DNA from: Hymenobacter negativus
GTDB taxonomy: Bacteria; Bacteroidota; Bacteroidia; Cytophagales; Hymenobacteraceae
DNA: 64,000 nt
Reading direction: 5' to 3'
NCBI RefSeq assembly: GCF_016056375.1
Contig: NZ_JAEDAE010000005.1
Span: 1-64,000, forward strand
Under the pieces are notes generated by a model. The model had not been told where the DNA came from. It worked only from the letters and a program-made list of their open reading frames with translations, and searched no databases. How positions within the stretch are numbered: the first letter of the stretch is position 1; the number at the start of each line of letters is the position of its first letter. A program made the position numbers and the translations under genes. This document shows, one piece after another, positions 43,764 to 51,756 of this stretch.

Positions 43764-44867
43764 CTATCCCCCTACCCTCATACCCTCTTGCCCAACTTTT
43801 AGCGTCAAATGCACCCGGAATTCGTTGGCGGGCGTGTGGTCATCCACCAGCAGGTTGAACCGGCCGGGGTACAGAAGGTCGAGGCGGCGGCGCGTATTGG
43901 CCAAGCCAATGCCGTTGCTGCCGGCCAGGTCGGTGCTGGGCAGCGCGAGCAGGGTGTTGCGCACTTCCAGCTCCAGCACATCGGGCGAGGGCTGGGCGAG
44001 GCCGATGTAGATTTTGCTGCTCTGGGTGGCGGCCACGCCGTGCTTGAAGGCGTTTTCGAGGAAGGGCAGCAGCAGCATGGGGGCCACGGGCACGTCGCGC
44101 ACGGGCTCGGGGCGGTCGAAGGTGACGGTCACGCGCTCATCGAGCCGCAGCTGCATGAGGGTGATGTAGTCCTGCACGAAGGCGATTTCCTGGCTTAGTA
44201 AGGTCATGCCGCCGGCCGTGTCGTAGAGCACGTAGCGCATCATGCGCGAGAGCCGGTGGATGGCCACGCGGGCCTGCTCGCCGTCGAGCAGCGTGAGGGC
44301 GTAGATATTATTAAGCGTATTGAAAAAGAAGTGCGGGTTAATCTGGGCCTTGAGCACCGACAGCTCGGAGCTGACGCGCTGCTGCTCCAGCGTCTGCCGG
44401 ATGCGGGCGTCGTTTTGCCACTTCTGCACCACCGTGATGCTCGTGCTGATGCCCAGCACAAACATGGTGGTGAGCAGCCCCATGGTATCAATGCGGAAGC
44501 TGCCCCGCGGGGTAAGCCGGGGCCGCCCGGCCGCCGCCATAAAGGCCTTGTCCATGAGTTCGGGCAGGTTCAGTGACATCTCCAGAAACTTGCTGAAGCT
44601 GAGCACCACCCCCGTGGTGGCTATCAGGGCCAGAATAAACCACTCGGTGCGGCCGTTCAGCAACAGGCGCGGCACCGTGACCCGGGACGTGAAATAGAAC
44701 GTGGCAATCCAGACGGCAAACATCAGCCCCTGCTTCAGCCAGAACTGCGGCGGCATGGTGAGCCGCCCGGTGAGCGGCTGAAACAACAGAAACGTGAGCC
44801 CGAACAGCCCCCACACCAGCACATGAATGAGCGGCGTGAGGTAGCGACGAGGCGTGAGGACGGCCAT
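43764..44867 (-). CDS. LytS-like sensor histidine kinase (His_kinase family)
   Basis: 367 residues from ATG 44867. Four TM helices in the first 150 residues (for example LIHVLVWGLFGLTFLLF and LLTTMFVLGISTSITVV). The cytoplasmic part has the family's His box SVLKAQINPHFFFNTLNNIYAL with phospho-His H179, then MLLLPFLENAFKHG (N box) and NGIGLANTRRRLDLLY (G box). A TATGTTTG promoter box at 44891-44898 overlaps an alternative upstream ATG (44897), which supports 44867 as the start. It pairs with the LytTR regulator downstream. Confidence 0.92.
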   Translation of the reverse strand: MAVLTPRRYLTPLIHVLVWGLFGLTFLLFQPLTGRLTMPPQFWLKQGLMFAVWIATFYFTSRVTVPRLLLNGRTEWFILALIATTGVVLSFSKFLEMSLNLPELMDKAFMAAAGRPRLTPRGSFRIDTMGLLTTMFVLGISTSITVVQKWQNDARIRQTLEQQRVSSELSVLKAQINPHFFFNTLNNIYALTLLDGEQARVAIHRLSRMMRYVLYDTAGGMTLLSQEIAFVQDYITLMQLRLDERVTVTFDRPEPVRDVPVAPMLLLPFLENAFKHGVAATQSSKIYIGLAQPSPDVLELEVRNTLLALPSTDLAGSNGIGLANTRRRLDLLYPGRFNLLVDDHTPANEFRVHLTLKVGQEGMRVGG

Positions 44868-44890
44868 AGACGACGGAGGAGAAATCGAAA

Positions 44891-44898
44891 CAAACATA
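44891..44898 (-). promoter_or_regulatory. Putative -7 box TATGTTTG for the LytS-like gene
   Basis: CAAACATA on the plus strand, a full TAnnTTTG match on the minus strand, 24 bases upstream of the ATG at 44867. Confidence 0.55.
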
Positions 44899-45001
44899 GC
44901 CGGTCCTCTATCCCAAACCCGGGCCAAACCGACCACACCCCGTAATTGTATCGACGGCGGGCAGCGTTTTACCGTTGGGGAAGGCCGGGATTTAGAACCA
45001 G

Positions 45002-45194
45002 ACTCCCCTCCTTAGTAAGGAAGGGATGTTCAAGCCAACGGCTCGAACGGTGGTGGTTGCGGGCGTTGAAGGACGTCTGGATGGTCCGACACCACCCGGG
45101 ACTGGTTCCGCCCCACCCGGACGTTCTCCAACGCCCGCAACCACCCCAGCTGAGGCTGCGCGTCAGCGTTCCCTCCTTACCTAAGGAGGGAGTT
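45002..45194. repeat. Large palindromic intergenic element (CTCCTTAG class)
   Basis: Outer arms ACTCCCCTCCTTAGTAAGGA (45002-45025 region) and CCCTCCTTACCTAAGGAGGG (45171-45192) are complementary. Inner arms, GGTGGTTGCGGGCGTTGAAG (45052-45071) and its counterpart at about 45127-45145, are complementary as well. The element could fold into one long cruciform or RNA hairpin. Confidence 0.8.
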
Positions 45195-45234
45195 TTCGTG
45201 CGACACTTCCGGCCATAGTCCCGACCTTTGCCCC

Positions 45235-47226
45235 ATGATTCGCCCGCTACTGCTGCTGCTTGTGCTGCTCTCCCCTGCTCCGGCGCCAGCCGCCCCGCCG
45301 CTTCCCGATTATTCTACCTACCCCACCTACCTCGGCCCCGACCTGGGCCTGACCTGGCGCGGCGGCCAGGCCACTCTGCGTGTGTGGGCGCCTACCGCGT
45401 CGGCCCTGCACCTGCGCCTCTACGCCGCCGGCACCGGCGGGCCGGCCAAGACCGACTTTAATATGACGAAGGCCGAAGGCGGCACCTGGACCTATACCCT
45501 ACCCGCCGGCACCACCGGTTTCTACACCGTGCAGGCCACCATCGGGGGCAAGCAAATGGCCGAAGTGGCCGACCCCTACGCCCACGCCGTGGGCGTGAAC
45601 GGCCTGCGCGGGGCCGTCTTCAACCCCATCATTGCCGAGCCGCCGGGCTGGAAGGACGACCTACGCCCCGCTCTCAAGCAAACCACCGACATTGTCATCG
45701 GCGAGGTGCACGTCCGCGACCTTACCATGCACCCGCAGTCGGGCGTGCGGCACAAGGGCAAGTTTCTGGGCGCGGCGCAAACCGGCACGCGCGGGCCGGA
45801 TGGCGTGAGCACCGGCCTCGACCACCTGGTTGAACTGGGCCTGACCCACGTGCACCTGCTGCCCACCAACGACTTCGCCAGCATAGACGAAGCCGCGCCC
45901 GCCAGCGCCAACCGATACAACTGGGGCTACGACCCGCAGAACTACACCGTGCCCGAAGGCACCTACTCCACCGACGCCACCAACCCAGCGGCCCGCATCC
46001 GCGAATTCAAGCAGCTGGTGGAGAATCTGCACGGGGCCGGCCTGCGTGTAGTGCTCGATGTGGTGTACAACCATACTGCCGACGCCCGCCGCAGCAATTT
46101 CGAGCAGCTGGTGCCTGGCTACTACTACCGCCACAACCCCGACGGCAGCCTGAGCAACGCCACCGCCTGCGGCAACGAAGTGGCCTCGGAGCGAACCATG
46201 GTGCGCAAGCTCATCGTGGAATCGGTGGCGTACTGGGCCCAGCACTACCACGCCGACGGCTTCCGCTTCGACCTCATGGGCGTGCTCGACATCGAAACCA
46301 TGCGCGCCGTGCGCGTGGCGCTGGACCAGCAGGACCACAGCATTTTCATCTACGGCGAAGGCTGGACCGCCGGCCCCTCGCCCCTGCCCGACGCCAAGCG
46401 CGCCCTCAAAGGCAACATGATGAAGCTGGACCGCATTGCGGCCTTCGGCGACGAGCTGCGCGACGGCGTGAAGGGCCACTACGCCCACCAGACCGAGCCC
46501 GGCTTCGCCAGCGGCCAGCCCGGCCTGGAGGAAAGCGTGAAATTCGGCATCGTGGCGGCCACCCAGCACCCCCAGCTCGACTACGCCAAGGTCAACTACT
46601 CGAAAGCCCCGTGGGCCGGCGCCCCTTCGCAAGCCATCAATTACGTGGCCTGCCACGACGACAGGGTGCTTTGGGACAAGCTCCGCGCCTCGAACCCCAA
46701 CACCTCGGAAGACACGCTGATTAAGATGGATTTGCTGAGCAACACCATCGTTTTTACCTCGCAGGGCGTGCCATTTTTGCCGGTCGGCGATGAGTTCCTG
46801 CGCACCAAGGGCGGCTCCTCCAATTCCTACAACCAGCCCGACAGCGTGAACCAGATTGACTGGGGCCGCAAAGCCAAATACGTGGGCGTGTATGAGTTCT
46901 ACCGCAAGCTGCTGGCTCTGCGCCGCAACCACCCCGCCTTCCGCCTGCCCACCACCGAGCTCATCCAGCAGCACCTCGAATTCCTGCCGAACATGGTCCC
47001 CGGCATCATTGCCTACCAGCTGAAAGACCACGCCGGCGGCGACGCCTGGAACACCATCACCGTCATTTTCAACGGCAACCGCTCGGCCTGGAGCGTGCCC
47101 CTGCCCCGCGATACCTACAAAGTGGTGCTGCGCGGCAACCAAATCCAGGAAGAAGGCCTCGATGTGCTCGAAGTAACCAGCGGCGTGCAGGTACCGGGCA
47201 ACTCCGCGCTGATTCTGGTGCGCTGA
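45235..47226 (+). CDS. pulA: Type I pullulanase (CBM48-GH13)
   Basis: 663 residues. A signal peptide (MIRPLLLLLVLLSPAPAPAA) suggests export. A CBM48-like domain (about 30-130, GQATLRVWAPTASALHLRLY) is followed by a GH13 barrel. Motifs: the pullulanase signature YNWGYDPQNY, region I DVVYNHT, region II DGFRFDLMG with nucleophile D346, region III IYGEGW with acid E375, and region IV NYVACHDD with D475/D476. It cleaves alpha-1,6 branches of pullulan, starch or glycogen. The length fits type I pullulanases. GACCTTTG lies four bases before ATG 45235, so the mRNA may be leaderless. No other glucan genes are adjacent. Confidence 0.93.
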   Translation: MIRPLLLLLVLLSPAPAPAAPPLPDYSTYPTYLGPDLGLTWRGGQATLRVWAPTASALHLRLYAAGTGGPAKTDFNMTKAEGGTWTYTLPAGTTGFYTVQATIGGKQMAEVADPYAHAVGVNGLRGAVFNPIIAEPPGWKDDLRPALKQTTDIVIGEVHVRDLTMHPQSGVRHKGKFLGAAQTGTRGPDGVSTGLDHLVELGLTHVHLLPTNDFASIDEAAPASANRYNWGYDPQNYTVPEGTYSTDATNPAARIREFKQLVENLHGAGLRVVLDVVYNHTADARRSNFEQLVPGYYYRHNPDGSLSNATACGNEVASERTMVRKLIVESVAYWAQHYHADGFRFDLMGVLDIETMRAVRVALDQQDHSIFIYGEGWTAGPSPLPDAKRALKGNMMKLDRIAAFGDELRDGVKGHYAHQTEPGFASGQPGLEESVKFGIVAATQHPQLDYAKVNYSKAPWAGAPSQAINYVACHDDRVLWDKLRASNPNTSEDTLIKMDLLSNTIVFTSQGVPFLPVGDEFLRTKGGSSNSYNQPDSVNQIDWGRKAKYVGVYEFYRKLLALRRNHPAFRLPTTELIQQHLEFLPNMVPGIIAYQLKDHAGGDAWNTITVIFNGNRSAWSVPLPRDTYKVVLRGNQIQEEGLDVLEVTSGVQVPGNSALILVR

Positions 47227-47232
47227 GGAAAT

Positions 47233-47327
47233 CGTCTGTCATGCTGAACGCAGTGAAGCACCTTATCCCGTTCGAACGAATTGTTCACGCGTGATAAGGT
47301 GCTTCACTGCGTTCAGCATGACAGACG
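47233..47327. repeat. Perfect 35-bp inverted repeat (TGTCATGCTGAA class)
   Basis: CGTCTGTCATGCTGAACGCA and onwards (47233-47267) is exactly complementary to 47293-47327. Loop of 25 bases. It lies seven bases after the pulA stop. Confidence 0.9.
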
Positions 47328-47382
47328 AGCCCCACCCGCCTTGCTGATTTGGAAAAATCCGCTTTCCATTCTGAAAAAATTC

Positions 47383-47419
47383 ATCCCCGTCAGGCCCCGT
47401 GCCTGGCGGGGATTTTTTG
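47383..47419 (+). terminator. Rho-independent terminator
   Basis: ATCCCCGTCAGGC / GCCTGGCGGGGAT, 13 bp with one G-T pair, followed by TTTTTTG. It may end the pulA transcript; as it is 135 bases before the PspA-like gene, it could also act in a leader. Confidence 0.8.
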
Positions 47420-47553
47420 TTATCACTCTGAAAATCAATAGTTAGATAAATTTTCTCAAAAGCATTCCCGAAACGGCATTGGTATTGGCATAAGGTGGAG
47501 GTAACCAACCAACGGCCGCAGGGCCACCACCCTACACCCCCAATACCAACGCC

Positions 47554-48543
47554 ATGAACGCACTTCCCTCTTTCGATTCCACCCCCGGCCTCCCCAAGTG
47601 GCAGCAGCCGGAAAAAATTGCCGGCCGCGTGGTCCTGCTCGGACTGGTAGGCACGGCGGTGTATTTCTGGGGCAGCATCCTGCCCTTCCTCGTCGACATG
47701 GTGTTCGACACCGTGAAGCTCGGCATCGGGCTCGGCACGCTGTTCGTGCTGTTTCTGCTGGCCACCAACAAGCGGATTCACGCCGGGCTGTGGTACGCCG
47801 GGCAGCGCGTGCTGCGCTCGATGGCCGGCATCTTCGTCAACACCGACCCCATCGGCATCATGGAGGACTACATCTCGAATACCGAGAAGGAAGCCCGCAA
47901 GATGGACGCCGAGGTCACCAACATCGAAGGCGCACACGAGCTGGTGAAGCGCAAGCTCGCCGCCAACGCCGCCCAGATTAAGGAATACCTGGCCCTGGCC
48001 GACTCGGCTACCCGCCAGGGCGAGAAGGACGCCGCCGAATCGTACGCCATGCGCGCCGCCCAGGTGCAGGACTACAACCAGCGCCTGCAGCCGATGGCCA
48101 CCACCACGGCCAACGTGAGCCTGGTGATGCGCCAGATTTTGAAAGCCGCCCTGCGTCAGATTGACGGCAGCAAGTTCAAAGTCAACCTCTTGAAGGATGA
48201 ATATGCCCTGGTGAAACGCACCAGCTCGGGCATGCGCGCGGCCATGAACATCCTGCGCGGCGACCCCGATAAGAAGTACTTCTTCGACCTGGCCACCGAC
48301 CGCGTGGCCGAGGACATGGCCCAGCAGCTGGGCCAGATTAAGCAGGCCATGCGCTACTCGCAGGAATTCGTCAAGGAGATGGACATCCAGAACGGGGTGA
48401 TGAGCGAGAAGGGCCAGCGCCTGCTCGACCAGTACCAGAAAGGCGAATTCAACGCCGTGCTCAACGAAAAACCGCAAGCTCCTCAGTCACTTACCGCCAC
48501 TAAAAAAGCCTCCGATGATGCCTATTCTAGCCTGCTTGATTAG
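47554..48543 (+). CDS. Two-TM protein with PspA-like coiled-coil region
   Basis: 329 residues. Two adjacent TMs (about 24-45 and 50-70: VVLLGLVGTAVYFWGSILPF and LGIGLGTLFVLFLLAT). The rest (about 85-300) is almost all helix, with IMEDYISNTEKEARKMDAEV, ANAAQIKEYLALADSATRQG, and ALRQIDGSKFKVNLLKDEY. The heptad character and the order of helices recall PspA/IM30 (ESCRT-III-like) proteins, but PspA itself has no TM, and sequence identity cannot be judged by eye. It could scaffold or brace the inner membrane. It is the first gene of the row with the binding-protein-OmpA, permease and ATPase genes. Confidence 0.6.
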   Translation: MNALPSFDSTPGLPKWQQPEKIAGRVVLLGLVGTAVYFWGSILPFLVDMVFDTVKLGIGLGTLFVLFLLATNKRIHAGLWYAGQRVLRSMAGIFVNTDPIGIMEDYISNTEKEARKMDAEVTNIEGAHELVKRKLAANAAQIKEYLALADSATRQGEKDAAESYAMRAAQVQDYNQRLQPMATTTANVSLVMRQILKAALRQIDGSKFKVNLLKDEYALVKRTSSGMRAAMNILRGDPDKKYFFDLATDRVAEDMAQQLGQIKQAMRYSQEFVKEMDIQNGVMSEKGQRLLDQYQKGEFNAVLNEKPQAPQSLTATKKASDDAYSSLLD

Positions 48544-48598
48544 CTTTTTGCTGGCCTGCGGCCTGGTGGGCCTGCTGGGAGAATCCACTGTAGAAGCA

Positions 48599-48695
48599 CC
48601 TCATGCTGAGCGTAGCCGAAGCATGTCTACCTCGGCAGTAATTCAATCAGCCCAACGAAGCAGTAGAGGTGCTTCGGCTTCGCTCAGCATGACAG
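48599..48695. repeat. Inverted repeat (CATGCTGAGC class) in the ABC cluster, first gap
   Basis: CCTCATGCTGAGCGTAGCCG then aagca (48599-48623) pairs with 48670-48695 with two mismatches. It lies between the PspA-like and binding-protein-OmpA genes. Confidence 0.8.
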
Positions 48696-48807
48696 CCTGC
48701 CTAAAGTAGCCGCTAACGCTATAGCCAGCCGCTAATCAACCCCACCAAAACCGAGAAAACCCTAGCGCCCAAAACGGGCGCATCACCCCTCTTTTGCCCA
48801 TACTAAA

Positions 48808-50586
48808 ATGACTACCCGCGGTAAATTCATCATTGGCCTTCTCCTCGTGGGCCTTCTCTACTTCGGCATCAACAAGCTGGTTTCCAGCGGTGCCGTCTTT
48901 AAAAAAGCTGACACGCAGTCGGTGCTTTTGAACTCGATTGAGCTACCCGCCGCCACCGGCGGTAGCCGGGCCAACATTGTGGTGCCGCTGGCCCCCATGC
49001 CCGGCACCGCTCCGGCCGACAAGGGCACGCCCCTCACCTGGGAGGTGATGGCCTGGAACAGCCAGATGGCCGGCATGCTGGCCAACGGTGGCCCCCGCTC
49101 CACAATGGGTTCGGCGGCCGCCGCGAATGGCTTCGACATGCAGATTGTGCGCCAGGACGACGTGAGCAAGATGCAGGCCGACCTGGTGAAAAACGCCATG
49201 GACCTGCAAACCAACCCTGCCACGCCGGGCCTGATTGTGAGCATCATGGGCGACGGTCTGCCCGGCTTCTCGGCCGTGCAAACGGAACTCAAGAAGGCCG
49301 GCACGCAGCTGCAAATCATCCCCTACTCGGTGGGCAAATCCTTTGGCGAAGACAAGCTGATGGGTCCGAAAGAGTGGCTTGACAACCCCAAAACTGCCCT
49401 CGGCAAAACCATTGCCTGCTACCTGCGCGACGGCGACCAGAACATCGCCCTGAAATGGTGCGCCGACAACGGCCTGAAAGTGAACCCCGACGAAACCACC
49501 TACGACCCCGAAGCCGTGAACTTCATGGCCGCCTCCGACTTCCTCGTAGCCGCCGAAAAATACATCCTCGGCAAGCCCGAAGCCCGCACCAAAGTGGTGA
49601 ACGGCAAGAACACCGGTGTAAAAGTGGATGTGGTGGCCGACGCCGTGGCCACCTGGACGCCCGGCGACGTGAACATTGCCAAGCAGCGTGGCGGCCTTGT
49701 CAACATCGTGAGCACCAAAGACTACTCCAACCAGATGCCCAACATCATGGTGACGACCAAACGCTGGTACGACGCCCACCCTAAGGAAGTGCTGGGCCTG
49801 ATGACGGCCTTCGCCGTGGCCGGCGACCAGGTGAAATCGCACCCCGAAGCCCTGGCCCGCGCCGCCGACATCGCCGCCACCGTGTACGGCGACCAGGACA
49901 AGCCCGGTGCCTACTGGCTGAAGTATTACAAGGGCGTGAGCGAGGCCGACCGCAACGGCAACGTGGTGGAGCTGGGCGGCAGCAAGGCCTTCAATTTCAG
50001 CGATAACCTCAGCCTGTTCGGCCTCGACGAAGGCGGTACCAACATCTACGCGGCCGTGTACAAAACCTTCGGCGACGTGCAGAGCAAACTCTACCCCAAG
50101 GAGTTGCCCAGTTACGTGCCCTTGAATGAAATGCTGGACCTGACGCCCTTGAAAAACCTGCAGGCCCAATACAAAGGCAAAGCCGTGGCCCCGGCCGAAA
50201 CCCAGCAGTTTGCTGCCGGCGATGAAATCCGCCAAAGCGTGAGCAAGCGCGCCTGGAACATCGAATTCAACAGCGGCCAGAGCAGCTTCACCCCCGCCGC
50301 CGAGCATGACCTCAACCAGCTCTTCAACGACCTCGTGGTGGCTGGCCGCCTGAAAGTGGCCGTGCACGGCCACACCGACAACTCCGGCGACCCCGGCCGC
50401 AACCAACAGCTCAGCGAGGACCGCGCCATGGCCGTGCAGCACTGGCTCGAAACCAAGAGCCACAGCGCCTTCCCCGACGGCCGCGTGCAGGTGTACGCCC
50501 ACGGCGCCACCGAGCCTATAGCCAGCAACACCACGCCCGATGGCAAAGCCAAAAACCGCCGCGTGGAAGTAGTGCTGGGCAATTAA
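48808..50586 (+). CDS. ABC solute-binding protein fused to OmpA-type peptidoglycan-binding domain
   Basis: 592 residues. One N-terminal TM (about 6-25, FIIGLLLVGLLYFGINKLV) without a lipobox or clear cleavage site, so probably an inner-membrane anchor. Residues 50-440 look like a type 2 binding protein of the nitrate/sulfonate/taurine group: FMAASDFLVAAEKYILGKPE, TWTPGDVNIAKQRGGLVNIV, and KRWYDAHPKEVLGLMTAFAV. Residues 475-592 are an OmpA/MotB C-terminal domain: EFNSGQSSFTPAAEHDLNQL, VHGHTDNSGDPGRNQQLSED, RAMAVQHWL and GKAKNRRVEV, with the Asp and Arg that bind meso-diaminopimelate. The fusion would tie substrate capture to the cell wall. TTTG at 48793-48796 may mark a separate promoter. Confidence 0.82.
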   Translation: MTTRGKFIIGLLLVGLLYFGINKLVSSGAVFKKADTQSVLLNSIELPAATGGSRANIVVPLAPMPGTAPADKGTPLTWEVMAWNSQMAGMLANGGPRSTMGSAAAANGFDMQIVRQDDVSKMQADLVKNAMDLQTNPATPGLIVSIMGDGLPGFSAVQTELKKAGTQLQIIPYSVGKSFGEDKLMGPKEWLDNPKTALGKTIACYLRDGDQNIALKWCADNGLKVNPDETTYDPEAVNFMAASDFLVAAEKYILGKPEARTKVVNGKNTGVKVDVVADAVATWTPGDVNIAKQRGGLVNIVSTKDYSNQMPNIMVTTKRWYDAHPKEVLGLMTAFAVAGDQVKSHPEALARAADIAATVYGDQDKPGAYWLKYYKGVSEADRNGNVVELGGSKAFNFSDNLSLFGLDEGGTNIYAAVYKTFGDVQSKLYPKELPSYVPLNEMLDLTPLKNLQAQYKGKAVAPAETQQFAAGDEIRQSVSKRAWNIEFNSGQSSFTPAAEHDLNQLFNDLVVAGRLKVAVHGHTDNSGDPGRNQQLSEDRAMAVQHWLETKSHSAFPDGRVQVYAHGATEPIASNTTPDGKAKNRRVEVVLGN

Positions 50587-50592
50587 TTCCCG

Positions 50593-50763
50593 CCTGTCAT
50601 TGCGAGTGGAGCGAAGCGAAACGCGGCAATCCGTCCTCTCAAAACCAGACGCTTTTTTCTGCGACAAGCTCTCAATCATAGTGTAAGTAGGCTTCATCGC
50701 ATCATAAAGCTCAGCGCTGAGAACAGGACGGATTGCTTCATCGTGCCTCCTCACAATGACAGG
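50593..50763. repeat. Inverted repeat (TGTCATTGCGAG class) in the ABC cluster, second gap
   Basis: CCTGTCATTGCGAGTGGAGC and onwards (50593-50637) pairs imperfectly with 50721-50763. It starts seven bases after the OmpA-fusion stop and ends 19 bases before the permease ATG. Confidence 0.8.
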
Positions 50764-50782
50764 AGAAATACCTACCAACACC

Positions 50783-51559
50783 ATGAAATCCCTTTTCGCC
50801 CCCAACGCCCAGCCGGCCCGCCTCGTGTTTACCACGATGGTCATCGGTCAGGCCGCTATACTGCTGCTGCTGTGGCTGTTTTACCCCATGCAGCTGTTCC
50901 CCAGTCTGGGCGAAGTCGTCCGCTCACTCGGCGACCTCATCACCTCGCAGGGCCTCATCCAAGAATTGTGGGCCAGCATGACCACAGCCCTGCAGGCACT
51001 GGCTGTAGCTACGGTGCTGGCGCTGCTCATCTCCTATCTCACGGCCCTACCCTTCTTCCGGCCCATTGCCTACGCGGCCTCCAAGATGCGCTACCTCACC
51101 CTCACCGGCCTCACCTTCTTCATGGCCCTGATGGTCAGCTCGGGCCACCAGGTGAAGCTTTCGGTGCTCATTTTTGGGGCCACCGTGTACCTGGTCACGG
51201 GCATGACCAGCGTGATTCTGACCACCACGCAGGAGGAAATGGACCACGCCCGTACCCTGGGCATGAGCGAGTGGCGCAGCTTCTACGAAGTGGTGGTGCT
51301 GGGCAAGCTGGATGAAATGCTCGAAGTCGTGCGCCAGAACTTCGCCATCATCTGGACCATGATTACGCTGGTCGAAACGCTCTACCAGTCCGAAGGCGGC
51401 ATCGGCCTGCTGCTCTACAAGCAAAACCGCTACCTGCACCTCGATGGCGTGCTGGCCATTCAGCTAGTGATTCTGGCGACGGGCGCGGTGCAGGACTACG
51501 TGTTTGTGCTACTGCGGCGGGTGTTTTTTCCCTATTCGGCACTAGCTACCAGCCGATAA
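50783..51559 (+). CDS. ABC transporter permease (BPD_transp_1, NitT/TauT type)
   Basis: 258 residues from ATG 50783; an in-frame ATG at 50756 lies in the repeat arm and is rejected. Six TMs are expected (for example LVFTTMVIGQAAILLLLWLF and TALQALAVATVLALLISYL). The coupling loop motif is clear: EEMDHARTLGMSEWRSFYEV followed by VLGKLDEML (EAA-like, G at the fixed place). It should form the channel with the ATPase at 51757 and be fed by the OmpA-fused binding protein. Substrate unknown. Confidence 0.88.
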   Translation: MKSLFAPNAQPARLVFTTMVIGQAAILLLLWLFYPMQLFPSLGEVVRSLGDLITSQGLIQELWASMTTALQALAVATVLALLISYLTALPFFRPIAYAASKMRYLTLTGLTFFMALMVSSGHQVKLSVLIFGATVYLVTGMTSVILTTTQEEMDHARTLGMSEWRSFYEVVVLGKLDEMLEVVRQNFAIIWTMITLVETLYQSEGGIGLLLYKQNRYLHLDGVLAIQLVILATGAVQDYVFVLLRRVFFPYSALATSR

Positions 51560-51561
51560 AT

Positions 51562-51732
51562 CGTCTGTCATTGCGAGCGAAGCGCGGCAATCCGTCCGGT
51601 CCTCAGCGACCAGCTTTCTAATGTGACCCGCTCTCAATAGACACCATCTCATTTCAAAAAGGGCTTTATCACAACTCAAAGCCTGTCGCTTAGCGAGGAC
51701 GGATTGCCGCGCTTCGCTCGCAATGACAGACG
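51562..51732. repeat. Perfect 36-bp inverted repeat (TGTCATTGCGAG class) in the ABC cluster, third gap
   Basis: CGTCTGTCATTGCGAGCGAA and onwards (51562-51597) is exactly complementary to 51697-51732, with a 99-base loop. It lies between the permease and ATPase genes. Confidence 0.9.
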
Positions 51733-51756
51733 CCCCTTACCAACCCCAACCCCGCC

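Larger units (their letters stand above)
44868..45234. other. Divergent intergenic region between the LytS-like and pullulanase genes
   Basis: 367 bases. It contains the LytS-side promoter box (44891-44898), a very large palindromic element (45002-45194), and near the pullulanase ATG the word GACCTTTG (45223-45230), four bases from the start codon. Confidence 0.7.
47227..47553. other. Intergenic region between pulA and the PspA-like gene
   Basis: 327 bases with an inverted repeat (47233-47327), a strong terminator (47383-47419), and an AT-rich stretch (47420-47470) that could hold the promoter of the gene at 47554. No TAnnTTTG box at good spacing was found. Confidence 0.65.

Noticed and set aside
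45661..47142. Long minus-strand frame opposite pullulanase
   Set aside because: The plus strand has all four GH13 regions; this frame has none of a protein's usual features.
47475..47489. Possible sigma-54 promoter (GG...GC) upstream of the PspA-like gene
   Set aside because: The distance is GG-N11-GC instead of GG-N10-GC, and the flanking bases do not match the consensus.
48943..50844. Long minus-strand frame opposite the binding-protein-OmpA gene
   Set aside because: Composition typical of a shadow frame, and the opposite strand carries complete OmpA motifs.
50593..51732. Inverted repeats as ends of insertion sequences
   Set aside because: No transposase frame lies between any pair of arms; the loops are only 25-100 bases and contain no gene.
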